From NCBI GenBank assembly GCA_012511915.1, contig JAAZFB010000413.1, positions 1 to 5,162 on the forward strand: a stretch of DNA of 5,162 nucleotides. The letters run 5' to 3'. The notes under the pieces are model-generated. The model ran no database searches, was not told the origin of the DNA, and was given only the letters and a program-made list of their open reading frames with translations. The position numbers and the translations under genes are program-made. The DNA is from Clostridiaceae bacterium (lineage in GTDB: Bacteria; Bacillota; Clostridia; Monoglobales; Firm-18). Below, piece by piece: positions 1-5,162 of this stretch (positions are counted from its first letter, which is position 1; each line of letters opens with the position of its first letter).

Positions 1-9
1 AGGCTCAGT

Positions 10-15
10 TATAAT
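10..15 (+). promoter_or_regulatory. Candidate -10 box of the tRNA-Val promoter
   Basis: A perfect TATAAT lies 11 bases upstream of the first base of the tRNA. Transcription would start near base 22, leaving a leader of about five bases, which is usual for a single tRNA gene. The -35 box would fall before the window starts and cannot be checked, so an upstream tRNA or rRNA operon remains possible. Confidence 0.5.
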
Positions 16-26
16 GCACATTCCTC

Positions 27-100
27 GGGCGGTTAGCTCAGTTGGTTAGAGCGTTGCGTTGACATCGCAAAGGTCGTAGGTTCGAGTCCTATACCACCCA
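27..100 (+). tRNA. tRNA-Val, anticodon GAC
   Basis: The 74-base sequence folds as a full cloverleaf. The acceptor strands are 27-33 and 93-99, and the D stem is 36-39 with 49-52. The anticodon stem is 54-58 with 66-70 and is fully paired; its loop 59-65 reads TTGACAT, giving anticodon GAC at 61-63 (valine codons GUC and GUU). The T stem is 76-80 with 88-92, including one G-T wobble, and its loop is TTCGAGT. Base 100 (A) is the discriminator. The CCA end is not encoded and must be added after transcription. One oddity is that acceptor pair 4-69 is C30 against A96, a mismatch where the 3' strand would fit GGGTGGT. The gene is probably functional, since all other stems are intact, but a degenerate copy cannot be excluded. 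It faces the restriction-modification gene convergently. Confidence 0.93.
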
Positions 101-192
101 TAAAAAACATCCTTTCAAAGGGAGTTCAACTTAGGGATTTACGAAAACAAGTAATTTTTTGACCGACTCTCTTCAAGCGGAGGCTCGAACGT
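101..192 (+). other. Unassigned spacer between tRNA and terminator
   Basis: These 92 bases follow the tRNA directly and precede the hairpin at 193-232, so they are probably transcribed with the tRNA and removed during 3' processing. A short imperfect palindrome (CCTTT C AAAGG at 111-121) and the motif CTCGAAC at 184-190 are visible. The latter is the reverse complement of the tRNA T-loop segment at 80-86. I see no reading frame with a ribosome binding site and no second tRNA fold. The role is unknown. Confidence 0.4.
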
Positions 193-235
193 AAAGACTG
201 CACAAAAGGTTTTATCCTTCGGTGCAGTCTTTCTT
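193..235 (+). terminator. Probable intrinsic terminator of the tRNA transcript
   Basis: Bases 193-203 (AAAGACTGCAC) pair perfectly with 222-232 (GTGCAGTCTTT), an 11-bp stem. Inside the 18-base loop, AAGG (206-209) can also pair with CCTT (216-219), lengthening the hairpin. The + strand tail TCTTTCTT is moderately U-rich. In the other direction the stem is followed by ACGTTC, so it is a poor terminator for the restriction-modification gene arriving on the - strand. Confidence 0.75.
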
Positions 236-392
236 AATGAGCTCATATACATATAGTATTGAAATTGCAAGATTTACGCTTCTTTATACCTGACTGCTTC
301 AAGACTTTAATAATTTATTTCAGAACTTCATGGTTAGGTAAAAGCTGTGGATAATTTATAATTCTGTCTATTGTGAAAGCGCAAACCATTTA
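233..392. other. Intergenic stretch with nothing recognised
   Basis: This AT-rich spacer separates the tRNA terminator from the stop codon of the large - strand gene. I find no plausible short gene, hairpin with a U-tract on the - strand, repeat of the tRNA 3' end, or insertion sequence remnant. If the large gene has its own terminator, it is not obvious here. Confidence 0.5.
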
Positions 393-3300
393 TCACTTAG
401 GCTGCTCATCTTTTCCTGAAACACCAGAAAGCTCGTTAAATAACTGCTCAATCCGCTGATGATACTCTTCATCACTCATACGTGTTCGTTCATACTCTGC
501 ATCTACGATTTCCCAAGCAGCAACTATCTCTAACTGAATATCAATATTTGGCAACTGCACAACCAATTGCCCTATTCTTTGCATTGAGGCACGAAGTGTT
601 CTAGTGAAACCATACTTTTTACCTGCGTTGTTTAATACCCAATCTAAACAGCGTGGGTGAACCTTATCTGTTAACACACGCAACACTCCACAATGGTCAG
701 TGGGATAAAATTCTTGATTAGCAGGAATGTAGTTTACTTGCCAATCTCCATCAACTCCCCATAGTATTGATGGAACGCTAAAATCTGTTATTAGTCGTTC
801 GTTAATTCGTCCAAACGGTTCGAATACATTAGCACTATAAACTGGCACTTCGCCGTCAGGTACGAGCTGTGTGTTTAGAATGCGTTTTCCGATAGAAAGC
901 GAAAACATCTTTTTATCATTCAAGCGATATTTATCAAAGTTTTCAATTATCTCCATGTCATTCATTCTAGCAGCAGAAAGAGAAATCTGTTTTTCAAATT
1001 TAATACCTGAAAAGTTTAACATATCAACAAGACGGTAGCGCTGTACATATTCGCTATCAATACTAACTATGCCATCAAAGTTATCTCTTATGATAGTGTT
1101 AATTTTGCTTGTGTCTGCAAGATTAGAGGGGTTGAATAGAGGTGTTCGTATGCTCTTTATACCCTTTAGTCTCGACATAGTCTCGTCATCGTCATCATCG
1201 CTTGTAGTTATACCAATATATTTAATACCTTCCGAACCTTTACGAGTACTCCACTCATATCCAAGAAAAAGCTTACTTTCATTGGTGCCAGAAGGTGGTT
1301 TTACAACAACTACATTTTGAGGGTTACTGTATGCGAGTAAAAAGTAATATAGCTTGTCCTTTTCAATTTCACGGATATATGATGTAAATCTTTTCATTAA
1401 TTCTGTATGCTGCTCATCAGCTTTTAGTGCCTTGAATGTTTTCTGTTTTTTACGATTTTTTGTCTCTGCAAGATTATCAAAAGCATTTTGATATACCTTG
1501 AACTCTTCTTGATCAAGCAATGTATCATTCGGTGTAGAATTTAGCAATGTTTTATAGTCTTCAAGTTCGTAACCAATGTGTTGACAGTAATCTTCCAACA
1601 AATCAGCATCAACAAATATCCCATCTTTTTCAAAATCCCCATTGAACCAAGCATTAACACGATTAAGGTAATGTTCTGCGAGGGCAGGATTTTCTTCTTT
1701 ACGGCGTAAAAATAAGGTGATAGTATTTGTACCTGTCTTACCAAACGTACCACTCCCGAACTCGGTTATCGCCACAATGTCAAAGTACTGCAAAATTATT
1801 TCTCGTGCCTTGGTGTACACTGCTCCACTATTAGATAGGAGTGAGTACGGAAGAATTATCGCAGTCACACCACCAGGAGCAAGCAATTGTTTTGCCCGTT
1901 CAACAAAAAATACCTCTATTGAGTTGTTTGAATATATACTCTTATTGTCAATTGCTTTAATAATCTCAAATGAAGCACGTTCTTCAGGTGTGAGAGTTTC
2001 AAGAAAACCCTTTACACTGTAAGGTGGATTAGATACAAGTACGTTAAATGTACCATTTTGGATGACAGGATTTTCTGCAAGTGCATCGGCATATACAATT
2101 TGAATTTCATCTTGGCCATACATAAATGCTGACACTTTCGCTACTTTAGAAAGACGGTATTCCTTCTCAATGCCAACACTATGTCCATAATAATTGGGCA
2201 GATTTTCGGCTGGTACAAAATCTCGTATTTGAGTTGCGTACTCATTAAGAAAATGACCCGCTCCGCAAGCATAGTCAATTACGTTCAATGGTTCAGTACT
2301 ATCCTCAATAAGCGTCTTAAGAGGCAGCGAGGATACAAGGAACTTTACAATTGGCGTAGGCGTGAAAAATTGACCTTCACTCTGTTTTATACCTTGGTCA
2401 AGGAATCCTTCAAACAAATCACCGAGAAATTGATTCTGCTCCTCAGTTTTTAGCTTAATATCTTGAATCATCCGCACTATCTTTAACAGGATAACCGCAT
2501 TTTGTAAAAACAGTTGCTGGTTATGTACATCGAGGAACGCAAAGTCGTTGTTAGTGTAAAACTTGAGTTGACGAAAATATTCCTCTATCTGGTCACGTGT
2601 TGCATCCGGGTCATTTTTGAAAAGCCGAAACGCCTTTTTAATATCATCGTTATCAATGTAAGTAACTTCCTCATTGAGGAATTTTTGCATTCCATCACGA
2701 TAAAGCCTCTGAATGCGGTCTTGAAGGTCGAAATAGTTGTCGAAGGCTACACCACGCCAATAGAACATCAATTCGTCCGGATTTTGCATTTCATCAACTA
2801 TTTTTGCGAGAAATAAATTGACAAGTATATCAAAAGCGTTTTCACGTCCTGATACATTGTGCTGGCGAAGAATTGTCGCAAATTCATGATACTTCTTCTG
2901 TATATCATCATGATTGATGTCTTGCAGATCAGTAGCAGTACGTTTTGCCTTGCCGATTTCGTAGGCTGGGTGAGCCTCTTCAAATATACCAATGGTTTCG
3001 TATTCATGGTTATATGTTACATACCATGCCTTATAAAGCGTCTGTACATCAGTTGCATCCGCAAATGCCAATGGCTCTTTAAGGGTTTTCAAATACTCCA
3101 TATTATCGTTAAGTGTGATGATATGATTATTGTATAAGGTCACATCATCAAGGCATCCTGAAGTATATAAGCATAGAAATTGCGTACTTTTAATCTGTTG
3201 GGCGTAACTAAATAGCTGTCCGCCATTAAGGTTCATATTCTTCCATTCAGCTTCGAATTCAGCTCCCCATGTCTTGCACTCAATAAGGAGCATGGAATTA

Positions 3301-3644
3301 CCGCTGTTATCCTTAATTAGAATATCGGCTCTACCACCGCTCGCGCCATGCCCGAGTTTCCACTTCGGCTCTAGTTCTATATGTTCCGGCTTATACCCTT
3401 TTGAAAGTAAACGGTCTACACATTCAAATACAACAAAGTTTTCTGGCGCACCAAAATTACAGGTCTGCCGCTCATTAACGATAAACCCCTTGTCTTCAGG
3501 ATAAATTAGTAAGTTGCTTTTAAAGTTAACCCGGAGTTCACATGTCGGATACGACTTAAGCCAAATATCCTTATCCTTACCTTTAAGCTGTACGAATCCA
3601 ATATGTCCAAGTACTTCTTTGAAGTTACTGGTTGTTATCATCAT
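393..3644 (-). CDS. Single-chain Type IIG-like restriction enzyme and N6-adenine DNA methyltransferase
   Basis: The 1083-residue product appears to combine DNA cleavage, adenine methylation and sequence recognition in one chain. Residues about 60-160 look like an HsdR N-terminal PD-(D/E)xK nuclease: GGRAD with Asp107, then IECK with Glu122 and Lys124, then QLFSY (143-147), the QxxxY motif of HsdR/RecB-type nucleases. Residues 160-400 are a helical connector. The methyltransferase spans about 405-650, with FFTPTPIV (426-433), SAM-binding motif I DYACGAG (457-463) and catalytic NPPY (539-542), typical of gamma-class m6A enzymes. Residues about 905-1060 resemble one HsdS target-recognition domain (IGKRIL, then PVYSANVFEPFG) followed by a helix. 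There is no helicase, so this is not a Type I HsdR, and cleavage near the site without translocation is expected (inference). The start is ATG at 3644 with AGGAG nine bases upstream; the adjacent ATG at 3641 is equally usable. It overlaps the regulator gene upstream by 20 bases. The DNA target cannot be predicted from sequence. Confidence 0.9.
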   Translation of the reverse strand: MMITTSNFKEVLGHIGFVQLKGKDKDIWLKSYPTCELRVNFKSNLLIYPEDKGFIVNERQTCNFGAPENFVVFECVDRLLSKGYKPEHIELEPKWKLGHGASGGRADILIKDNSGNSMLLIECKTWGAEFEAEWKNMNLNGGQLFSYAQQIKSTQFLCLYTSGCLDDVTLYNNHIITLNDNMEYLKTLKEPLAFADATDVQTLYKAWYVTYNHEYETIGIFEEAHPAYEIGKAKRTATDLQDINHDDIQKKYHEFATILRQHNVSGRENAFDILVNLFLAKIVDEMQNPDELMFYWRGVAFDNYFDLQDRIQRLYRDGMQKFLNEEVTYIDNDDIKKAFRLFKNDPDATRDQIEEYFRQLKFYTNNDFAFLDVHNQQLFLQNAVILLKIVRMIQDIKLKTEEQNQFLGDLFEGFLDQGIKQSEGQFFTPTPIVKFLVSSLPLKTLIEDSTEPLNVIDYACGAGHFLNEYATQIRDFVPAENLPNYYGHSVGIEKEYRLSKVAKVSAFMYGQDEIQIVYADALAENPVIQNGTFNVLVSNPPYSVKGFLETLTPEERASFEIIKAIDNKSIYSNNSIEVFFVERAKQLLAPGGVTAIILPYSLLSNSGAVYTKAREIILQYFDIVAITEFGSGTFGKTGTNTITLFLRRKEENPALAEHYLNRVNAWFNGDFEKDGIFVDADLLEDYCQHIGYELEDYKTLLNSTPNDTLLDQEEFKVYQNAFDNLAETKNRKKQKTFKALKADEQHTELMKRFTSYIREIEKDKLYYFLLAYSNPQNVVVVKPPSGTNESKLFLGYEWSTRKGSEGIKYIGITTSDDDDDETMSRLKGIKSIRTPLFNPSNLADTSKINTIIRDNFDGIVSIDSEYVQRYRLVDMLNFSGIKFEKQISLSAARMNDMEIIENFDKYRLNDKKMFSLSIGKRILNTQLVPDGEVPVYSANVFEPFGRINERLITDFSVPSILWGVDGDWQVNYIPANQEFYPTDHCGVLRVLTDKVHPRCLDWVLNNAGKKYGFTRTLRASMQRIGQLVVQLPNIDIQLEIVAAWEIVDAEYERTRMSDEEYHQRIEQLFNELSGVSGKDEQPK

Positions 3645-3888
3645 AATTTATTACTCCTGTTCCTTTAATAGTATCTTGAACGCGTTCCAGCTCGGAGATA
3701 ATATCCGAGGAAATGCTTTTCTTAGTGCAGTATTCAACAAGCCTCATTCGTGCAAGCTTGCTTGGTGTGTTTCGATTATTTTCCCATCGGTTGAGAGTAG
3801 AAAAGCTTACGTTTAACTCTCGTGCAAGCTGTTCTTGCGTTATATTAAGTTCCTTGCGTATAGTCTTGAGAATTTCATCAAAGGTCAT
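3625..3888 (-). CDS. Xre/Cro-family helix-turn-helix regulator, probable controller of the R-M gene
   Basis: This 87-residue cytoplasmic DNA-binding protein has a clear HTH_3 core at residues 16-43: ITQEQLARELNVSFSTLNRW, then ENNRNTPS. The turn is around Asn26-Val27 and the recognition helix around Ser28-Trp35. Its size and position directly upstream of a restriction-modification gene match controller (C) proteins, which delay nuclease production until the host DNA is methylated. That role is inferred from family and context. The start ATG at 3888 has GGAGG nine bases upstream (3898-3902). The stop lies 20 bases inside the next gene, whose ribosome binding site is within this reading frame, so the two are likely translationally coupled. 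The promoter upstream carries inverted repeats that suit autoregulation. A less specific Xre repressor is the alternative. Confidence 0.85.
   Translation of the reverse strand: MTFDEILKTIRKELNITQEQLARELNVSFSTLNRWENNRNTPSKLARMRLVEYCTKKSISSDIISELERVQDTIKGTGVINYDDNNQ
3654..3658 (-). promoter_or_regulatory. Ribosome binding site of the R-M gene inside the regulator gene
   Basis: AGGAG on the - strand lies nine bases before the ATG at 3644 and within the last codons of the regulator gene. It supports the chosen start and implies that ribosomes translating the regulator pass through the initiation region of the enzyme gene. Confidence 0.75.
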
Positions 3889-3911
3889 TGGCTTATACCT
3901 CCATTTTTCTC

Positions 3912-3940
3912 ATTATAGCATTTGCTATGGCAAGTAGCAA
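3912..3940 (-). promoter_or_regulatory. Promoter of the regulator/R-M operon
   Basis: Read on the - strand, TTGCTA (3935-3940) and TATAAT (3912-3917) are separated by exactly 17 bases, a good vegetative sigma factor promoter. Transcription would start near 3905, only a few bases before the GGAGG at 3898-3902, so the leader is very short (about 17 bases). No separate promoter is obvious for the enzyme gene, so the operon probably depends on this one. Confidence 0.75.
3915..3940. promoter_or_regulatory. Candidate regulator operator: overlapping inverted repeats in the promoter
   Basis: A perfect dyad, ATAGCA TT TGCTAT (3915-3928), overlaps the -10 box. A second dyad reuses its right arm: TTGCTA (3922-3927), seven bases, TAGCAA (3935-3940), reaching exactly over the -35 box. 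The three TAGCA/TGCTA half-sites fill the promoter, with dyad centres about 9.5 bases apart, close to one helical turn. This placement fits repression by a dimeric helix-turn-helix protein. Binding by the adjacent regulator is inferred. Confidence 0.55.
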
Positions 3941-3995
3941 TAAATTGTCTTATAGTAACGCTTACCTATTTTGTAAACCGTCACGAAATCCTATC

Positions 3996-4024
3996 TTGAA
4001 AAAGTGATGTATTAGCTTGCTATT
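3996..4024 (+). promoter_or_regulatory. Weak candidate promoter for the 91-residue gene
   Basis: TTGAAA (3996-4001) could be a -35 box, with GCTATT (4019-4024) after 17 bases as a poor -10 box. The -10 would fall in the TAGC-TT-GCTA dyad. An alternative is TATAGT at 3951-3956 with a weak TGGCAA 17 bases upstream. Neither is convincing; the strong ribosome binding site shows only that the gene is expressed from somewhere in this divergent region. Confidence 0.25.
4013..4022. promoter_or_regulatory. Possible distal operator-like dyad
   Basis: TAGC TT GCTA is a perfect 10-base inverted repeat. It shares both the core half-site and the two-base TT centre with the dyad at 3915-3928. It lies about 96 bases away, just upstream of the divergent 91-residue gene, so the regulator might also affect that gene. 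A short palindrome in AT-rich DNA can arise by chance, hence the low confidence. Confidence 0.3.
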
Positions 4025-4054
4025 TTTTTCTTTCAGAGCAATATATGTATGATG

Positions 4055-4061
4055 AAGGAGG
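4055..4061 (+). promoter_or_regulatory. Ribosome binding site that fixes the start of the 91-residue gene
   Basis: AAGGAGG is a near-perfect Shine-Dalgarno sequence seven bases before the ATG at 4069. It lies downstream of the earlier in-frame ATG at 4045, which has no such site, so the shorter start is preferred. Confidence 0.8.
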
Positions 4062-4068
4062 TGCCAAT

Positions 4069-4344
4069 ATGAGCAGAGACTGGACAAAAGAAGAACTGGA
4101 GAATGCAAGCAAAGCTATGAAAGCTGCCGGACAATTAAGTTATGAAGAATTCTGCAAACAGTTGAACAAGACCATCTTAACAGCCTATTGCAAGAACGCA
4201 GATGAAAACCTTATAAAAATCAGTGGTCCATATAACTGCAAAGAAGAATTAGAAAAACAACTGCAGGAGCATTTCGGTCACTTGAAAGTAATCATAGTGC
4301 TATCCGAGGAGGATATTGCATTTATCAAGGAAAATCTCGGATAA
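4069..4344 (+). CDS. Small acidic protein of unknown function, 91 residues
   Basis: I do not recognise a characterised family. The protein begins MSRDWTKEELENASKAMKAAG, probably two short helices, and the following SYEEFCKQL also looks helical. The second half reads as alternating strand and helix, with KVIIVLS (73-79) as a likely strand before a final helix to Gly91. It has no signal peptide or membrane segment and no catalytic motif; Cys29, Cys41 and Cys57 are too scattered for an obvious zinc site. Openings of this DWT..EL..AS.AMKAAG..SYEEF kind are familiar to me from short proteins of gut Firmicutes, but that is memory, not a search. The gene is divergent from the restriction-modification operon, shares its upstream region, and ends 16 bases before a strong terminator, so it is probably transcribed alone. 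Confidence 0.75.
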   Translation: MSRDWTKEELENASKAMKAAGQLSYEEFCKQLNKTILTAYCKNADENLIKISGPYNCKEELEKQLQEHFGHLKVIIVLSEEDIAFIKENLG

Positions 4345-4360
4345 ACCATCACAAACGAAT

Positions 4361-4409
4361 AGACCTCGTTGCCACACCCACACCGGGGATAGTATCGAGG
4401 TCTTTTTTT
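4361..4409 (+). terminator. Intrinsic terminator after the 91-residue gene
   Basis: AGACCTCG (4361-4368) pairs perfectly with CGAGGTCT (4396-4403) around a 27-base loop, and the stem runs straight into a T tract (4403-4409) on the + strand. The convergent gene on the - strand ends at 4408, so it also reads into this hairpin, but its far side (ATTCGTTTG) is only mildly U-rich. It is therefore mainly a + strand terminator and possibly a weak bidirectional one. Confidence 0.88.
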
Positions 4410-5162
4410 ATTCTTTATTTTCTGCTTCAGCAGCCTTCTTCCGAGCATAGCTGGCACGTCTGTTCCTGCGATTACGCTCTGCTTGGCAATCCCAACTATC
4501 GCAATATAGCTGACGACTTGATCTCCTTACAAAATACTTTCCGCAGGCAAGGCAGGAAAGTATCGAGCCTTGCGATTCAAAATAGTCAAGGTCTTCATCA
4601 ATCGGCGGTGCAACATCTGCCACTATTCTTGAAAAGGTGTACCAAGCAATATCAAATACTGACTGCACATCTGCACCGAACATCACCTTGCCGGTTTTCT
4701 TGTCTAACTTCAACCTCATTCGAAAGTCCGGGAACATATCAATGACCTTGAAGATCAGATCATTGTAATCTTCTAGAACACGAACCCTGTATTCCTTATC
4801 GTCCTCATATTTACTATATTTTTCTAAAAAGGCAAGGCTGTCACGAAGCCTACCTTCGTAATATAGATTTCTTGCATTTTTAACATTACCTTCATACTTC
4901 AAGTTATCAAGGATATAAAACAGCTCGAAGACAGTACCAAGATCACATAAATCCTTGATAAACCGTTTTATGCTGAAAGTAGCATCCTTCTCAATAATAT
5001 CCCTGTAAGTGATATGTGCGAACTTCTCACTTTCGAGCATTTCACAGAGAAGGTCAATATCATATGGATGAATATTGTTTCTGCACCAATCCCAGACGGC
5101 ATCTGAAATCGATTCAGTGCTGTCTGGGTTATTTAATTTGCCATAAAGGTTGCACAGGCTGA
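4408..5162 (-). CDS. Protein with C-terminal four-cysteine zinc-binding motif (partial, start beyond window)
   Basis: 250 residues are visible and the frame stays open to the right edge. The 40 codons upstream of the ATG at 5040 read as ordinary protein (for example DAVWDWCRNN, then HPYDIDLLCE), and no ribosome binding site precedes that ATG, so the true start is outside. The N-terminal part is helical and mixed in charge. Near the C-terminus, CLAC (visible residues 203-206) and CDSWDC (220-225) form a CxxC-13-CxxxxC site, followed by a very basic stretch (RNRRNRRASYARKK) likely to bind nucleic acid. The layout recalls CGNR-type zinc-finger proteins and the DUF6076-like proteins of Firmicutes; that assignment is from memory and tentative. 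A regulatory or DNA-binding role is inference. It converges on the 91-residue gene and ends in the shared terminator region. Confidence 0.8.
   Translation of the reverse strand, partial: SLCNLYGKLNNPDSTESISDAVWDWCRNNIHPYDIDLLCEMLESEKFAHITYRDIIEKDATFSIKRFIKDLCDLGTVFELFYILDNLKYEGNVKNARNLYYEGRLRDSLAFLEKYSKYEDDKEYRVRVLEDYNDLIFKVIDMFPDFRMRLKLDKKTGKVMFGADVQSVFDIAWYTFSRIVADVAPPIDEDLDYFESQGSILSCLACGKYFVRRSSRQLYCDSWDCQAERNRRNRRASYARKKAAEAENKE

Noticed and set aside
178..190. T-loop-like CTCGAAC motif as evidence of a second tRNA on the - strand
   Set aside because: The flanks do not form a T stem, and no anticodon or acceptor stem can be built around it.
1069..3137. Several open frames of 70-100 codons on the + strand and in other - strand frames within the large R-M gene
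   Set aside because: They overlap a single continuous 1083-codon gene with clear domain motifs, and I saw no good ribosome binding sites or recognisable products for them.
393..3644. Type I HsdR or BREX/PglX-type assignment for the large protein
   Set aside because: No Walker or DEAD-box helicase motifs are present, which excludes HsdR. An HsdR-like nuclease domain at the N-terminus and the absence of BREX partner genes in the window argue against PglX.
3274..3937. Open frames antisense to the regulator and to the start of the R-M gene
   Set aside because: Their translations look like reverse-strand shadows and they lie opposite two well-supported genes.
4045..4068. Earlier in-frame ATG giving a 99-residue version of the small protein
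   Set aside because: The AAGGAGG site (4055-4061) lies downstream of this ATG and is ideally spaced for the ATG at 4069.
4518..4745. Antisense 75-codon open frame opposite the zinc-motif gene
   Set aside because: It lies inside a frame open for over 250 codons and its translation has no recognisable feature.
1..5162. CRISPR array, insertion sequence, integrase or direct repeat of the tRNA 3' end as an attachment site
   Set aside because: No regularly spaced repeats, transposase or integrase coding sequence, or second copy of the tRNA end was seen in the window.

Overview
The window is AT-rich bacterial DNA with strong GGAGG-type ribosome binding sites, a tRNA gene that does not encode its CCA end, and protein styles typical of Firmicutes. 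A gut-type clostridium (Lachnospiraceae/Oscillospiraceae-like) is the best guess, inferred from style rather than from a marker gene.

Left end (1-392): a tRNA-Val(GAC) gene on the + strand with a likely -10 box just upstream. It is followed by about 90 bases of unassigned transcribed spacer and a long perfect hairpin (193-232) that probably ends the tRNA transcript. Bases 233-392 hold nothing I recognise.

Middle (393-3940): a compact two-gene restriction-modification cassette on the - strand. The promoter-proximal gene encodes an 87-residue Xre/Cro-type helix-turn-helix protein. It overlaps by 20 bases the start of a 1083-residue single-chain enzyme. That enzyme carries, in order, an HsdR-like PD-(D/E)xK nuclease domain, a helical connector, an N6-adenine methyltransferase domain (NPPY) and one HsdS-like target-recognition domain. 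There is no helicase. This is the architecture of a Type IIG/IIC (R-M-S fused) enzyme with a controller-type regulator. A TTGCTA/17/TATAAT promoter drives the pair, and it is packed with inverted repeats of a TAGCA/TGCTA half-site. These are a good candidate for the regulator's own operator, so that the regulator could time expression of a toxic nuclease.

Right end (4013-5162): a divergently transcribed 91-residue acidic protein of unknown function on the + strand, then a strong terminator (4361-4409). Convergent to it is the 3' part of a gene for a protein with a C-terminal four-cysteine zinc-binding motif and a very basic tail. This last gene runs off the right edge of the window; its first in-window ATG is probably internal.

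The cassette sits beside a tRNA gene, a classic landing site for mobile DNA, and that tRNA has a mismatched acceptor stem. No integrase, attachment repeat or insertion sequence is visible, so mobility is only an inference.
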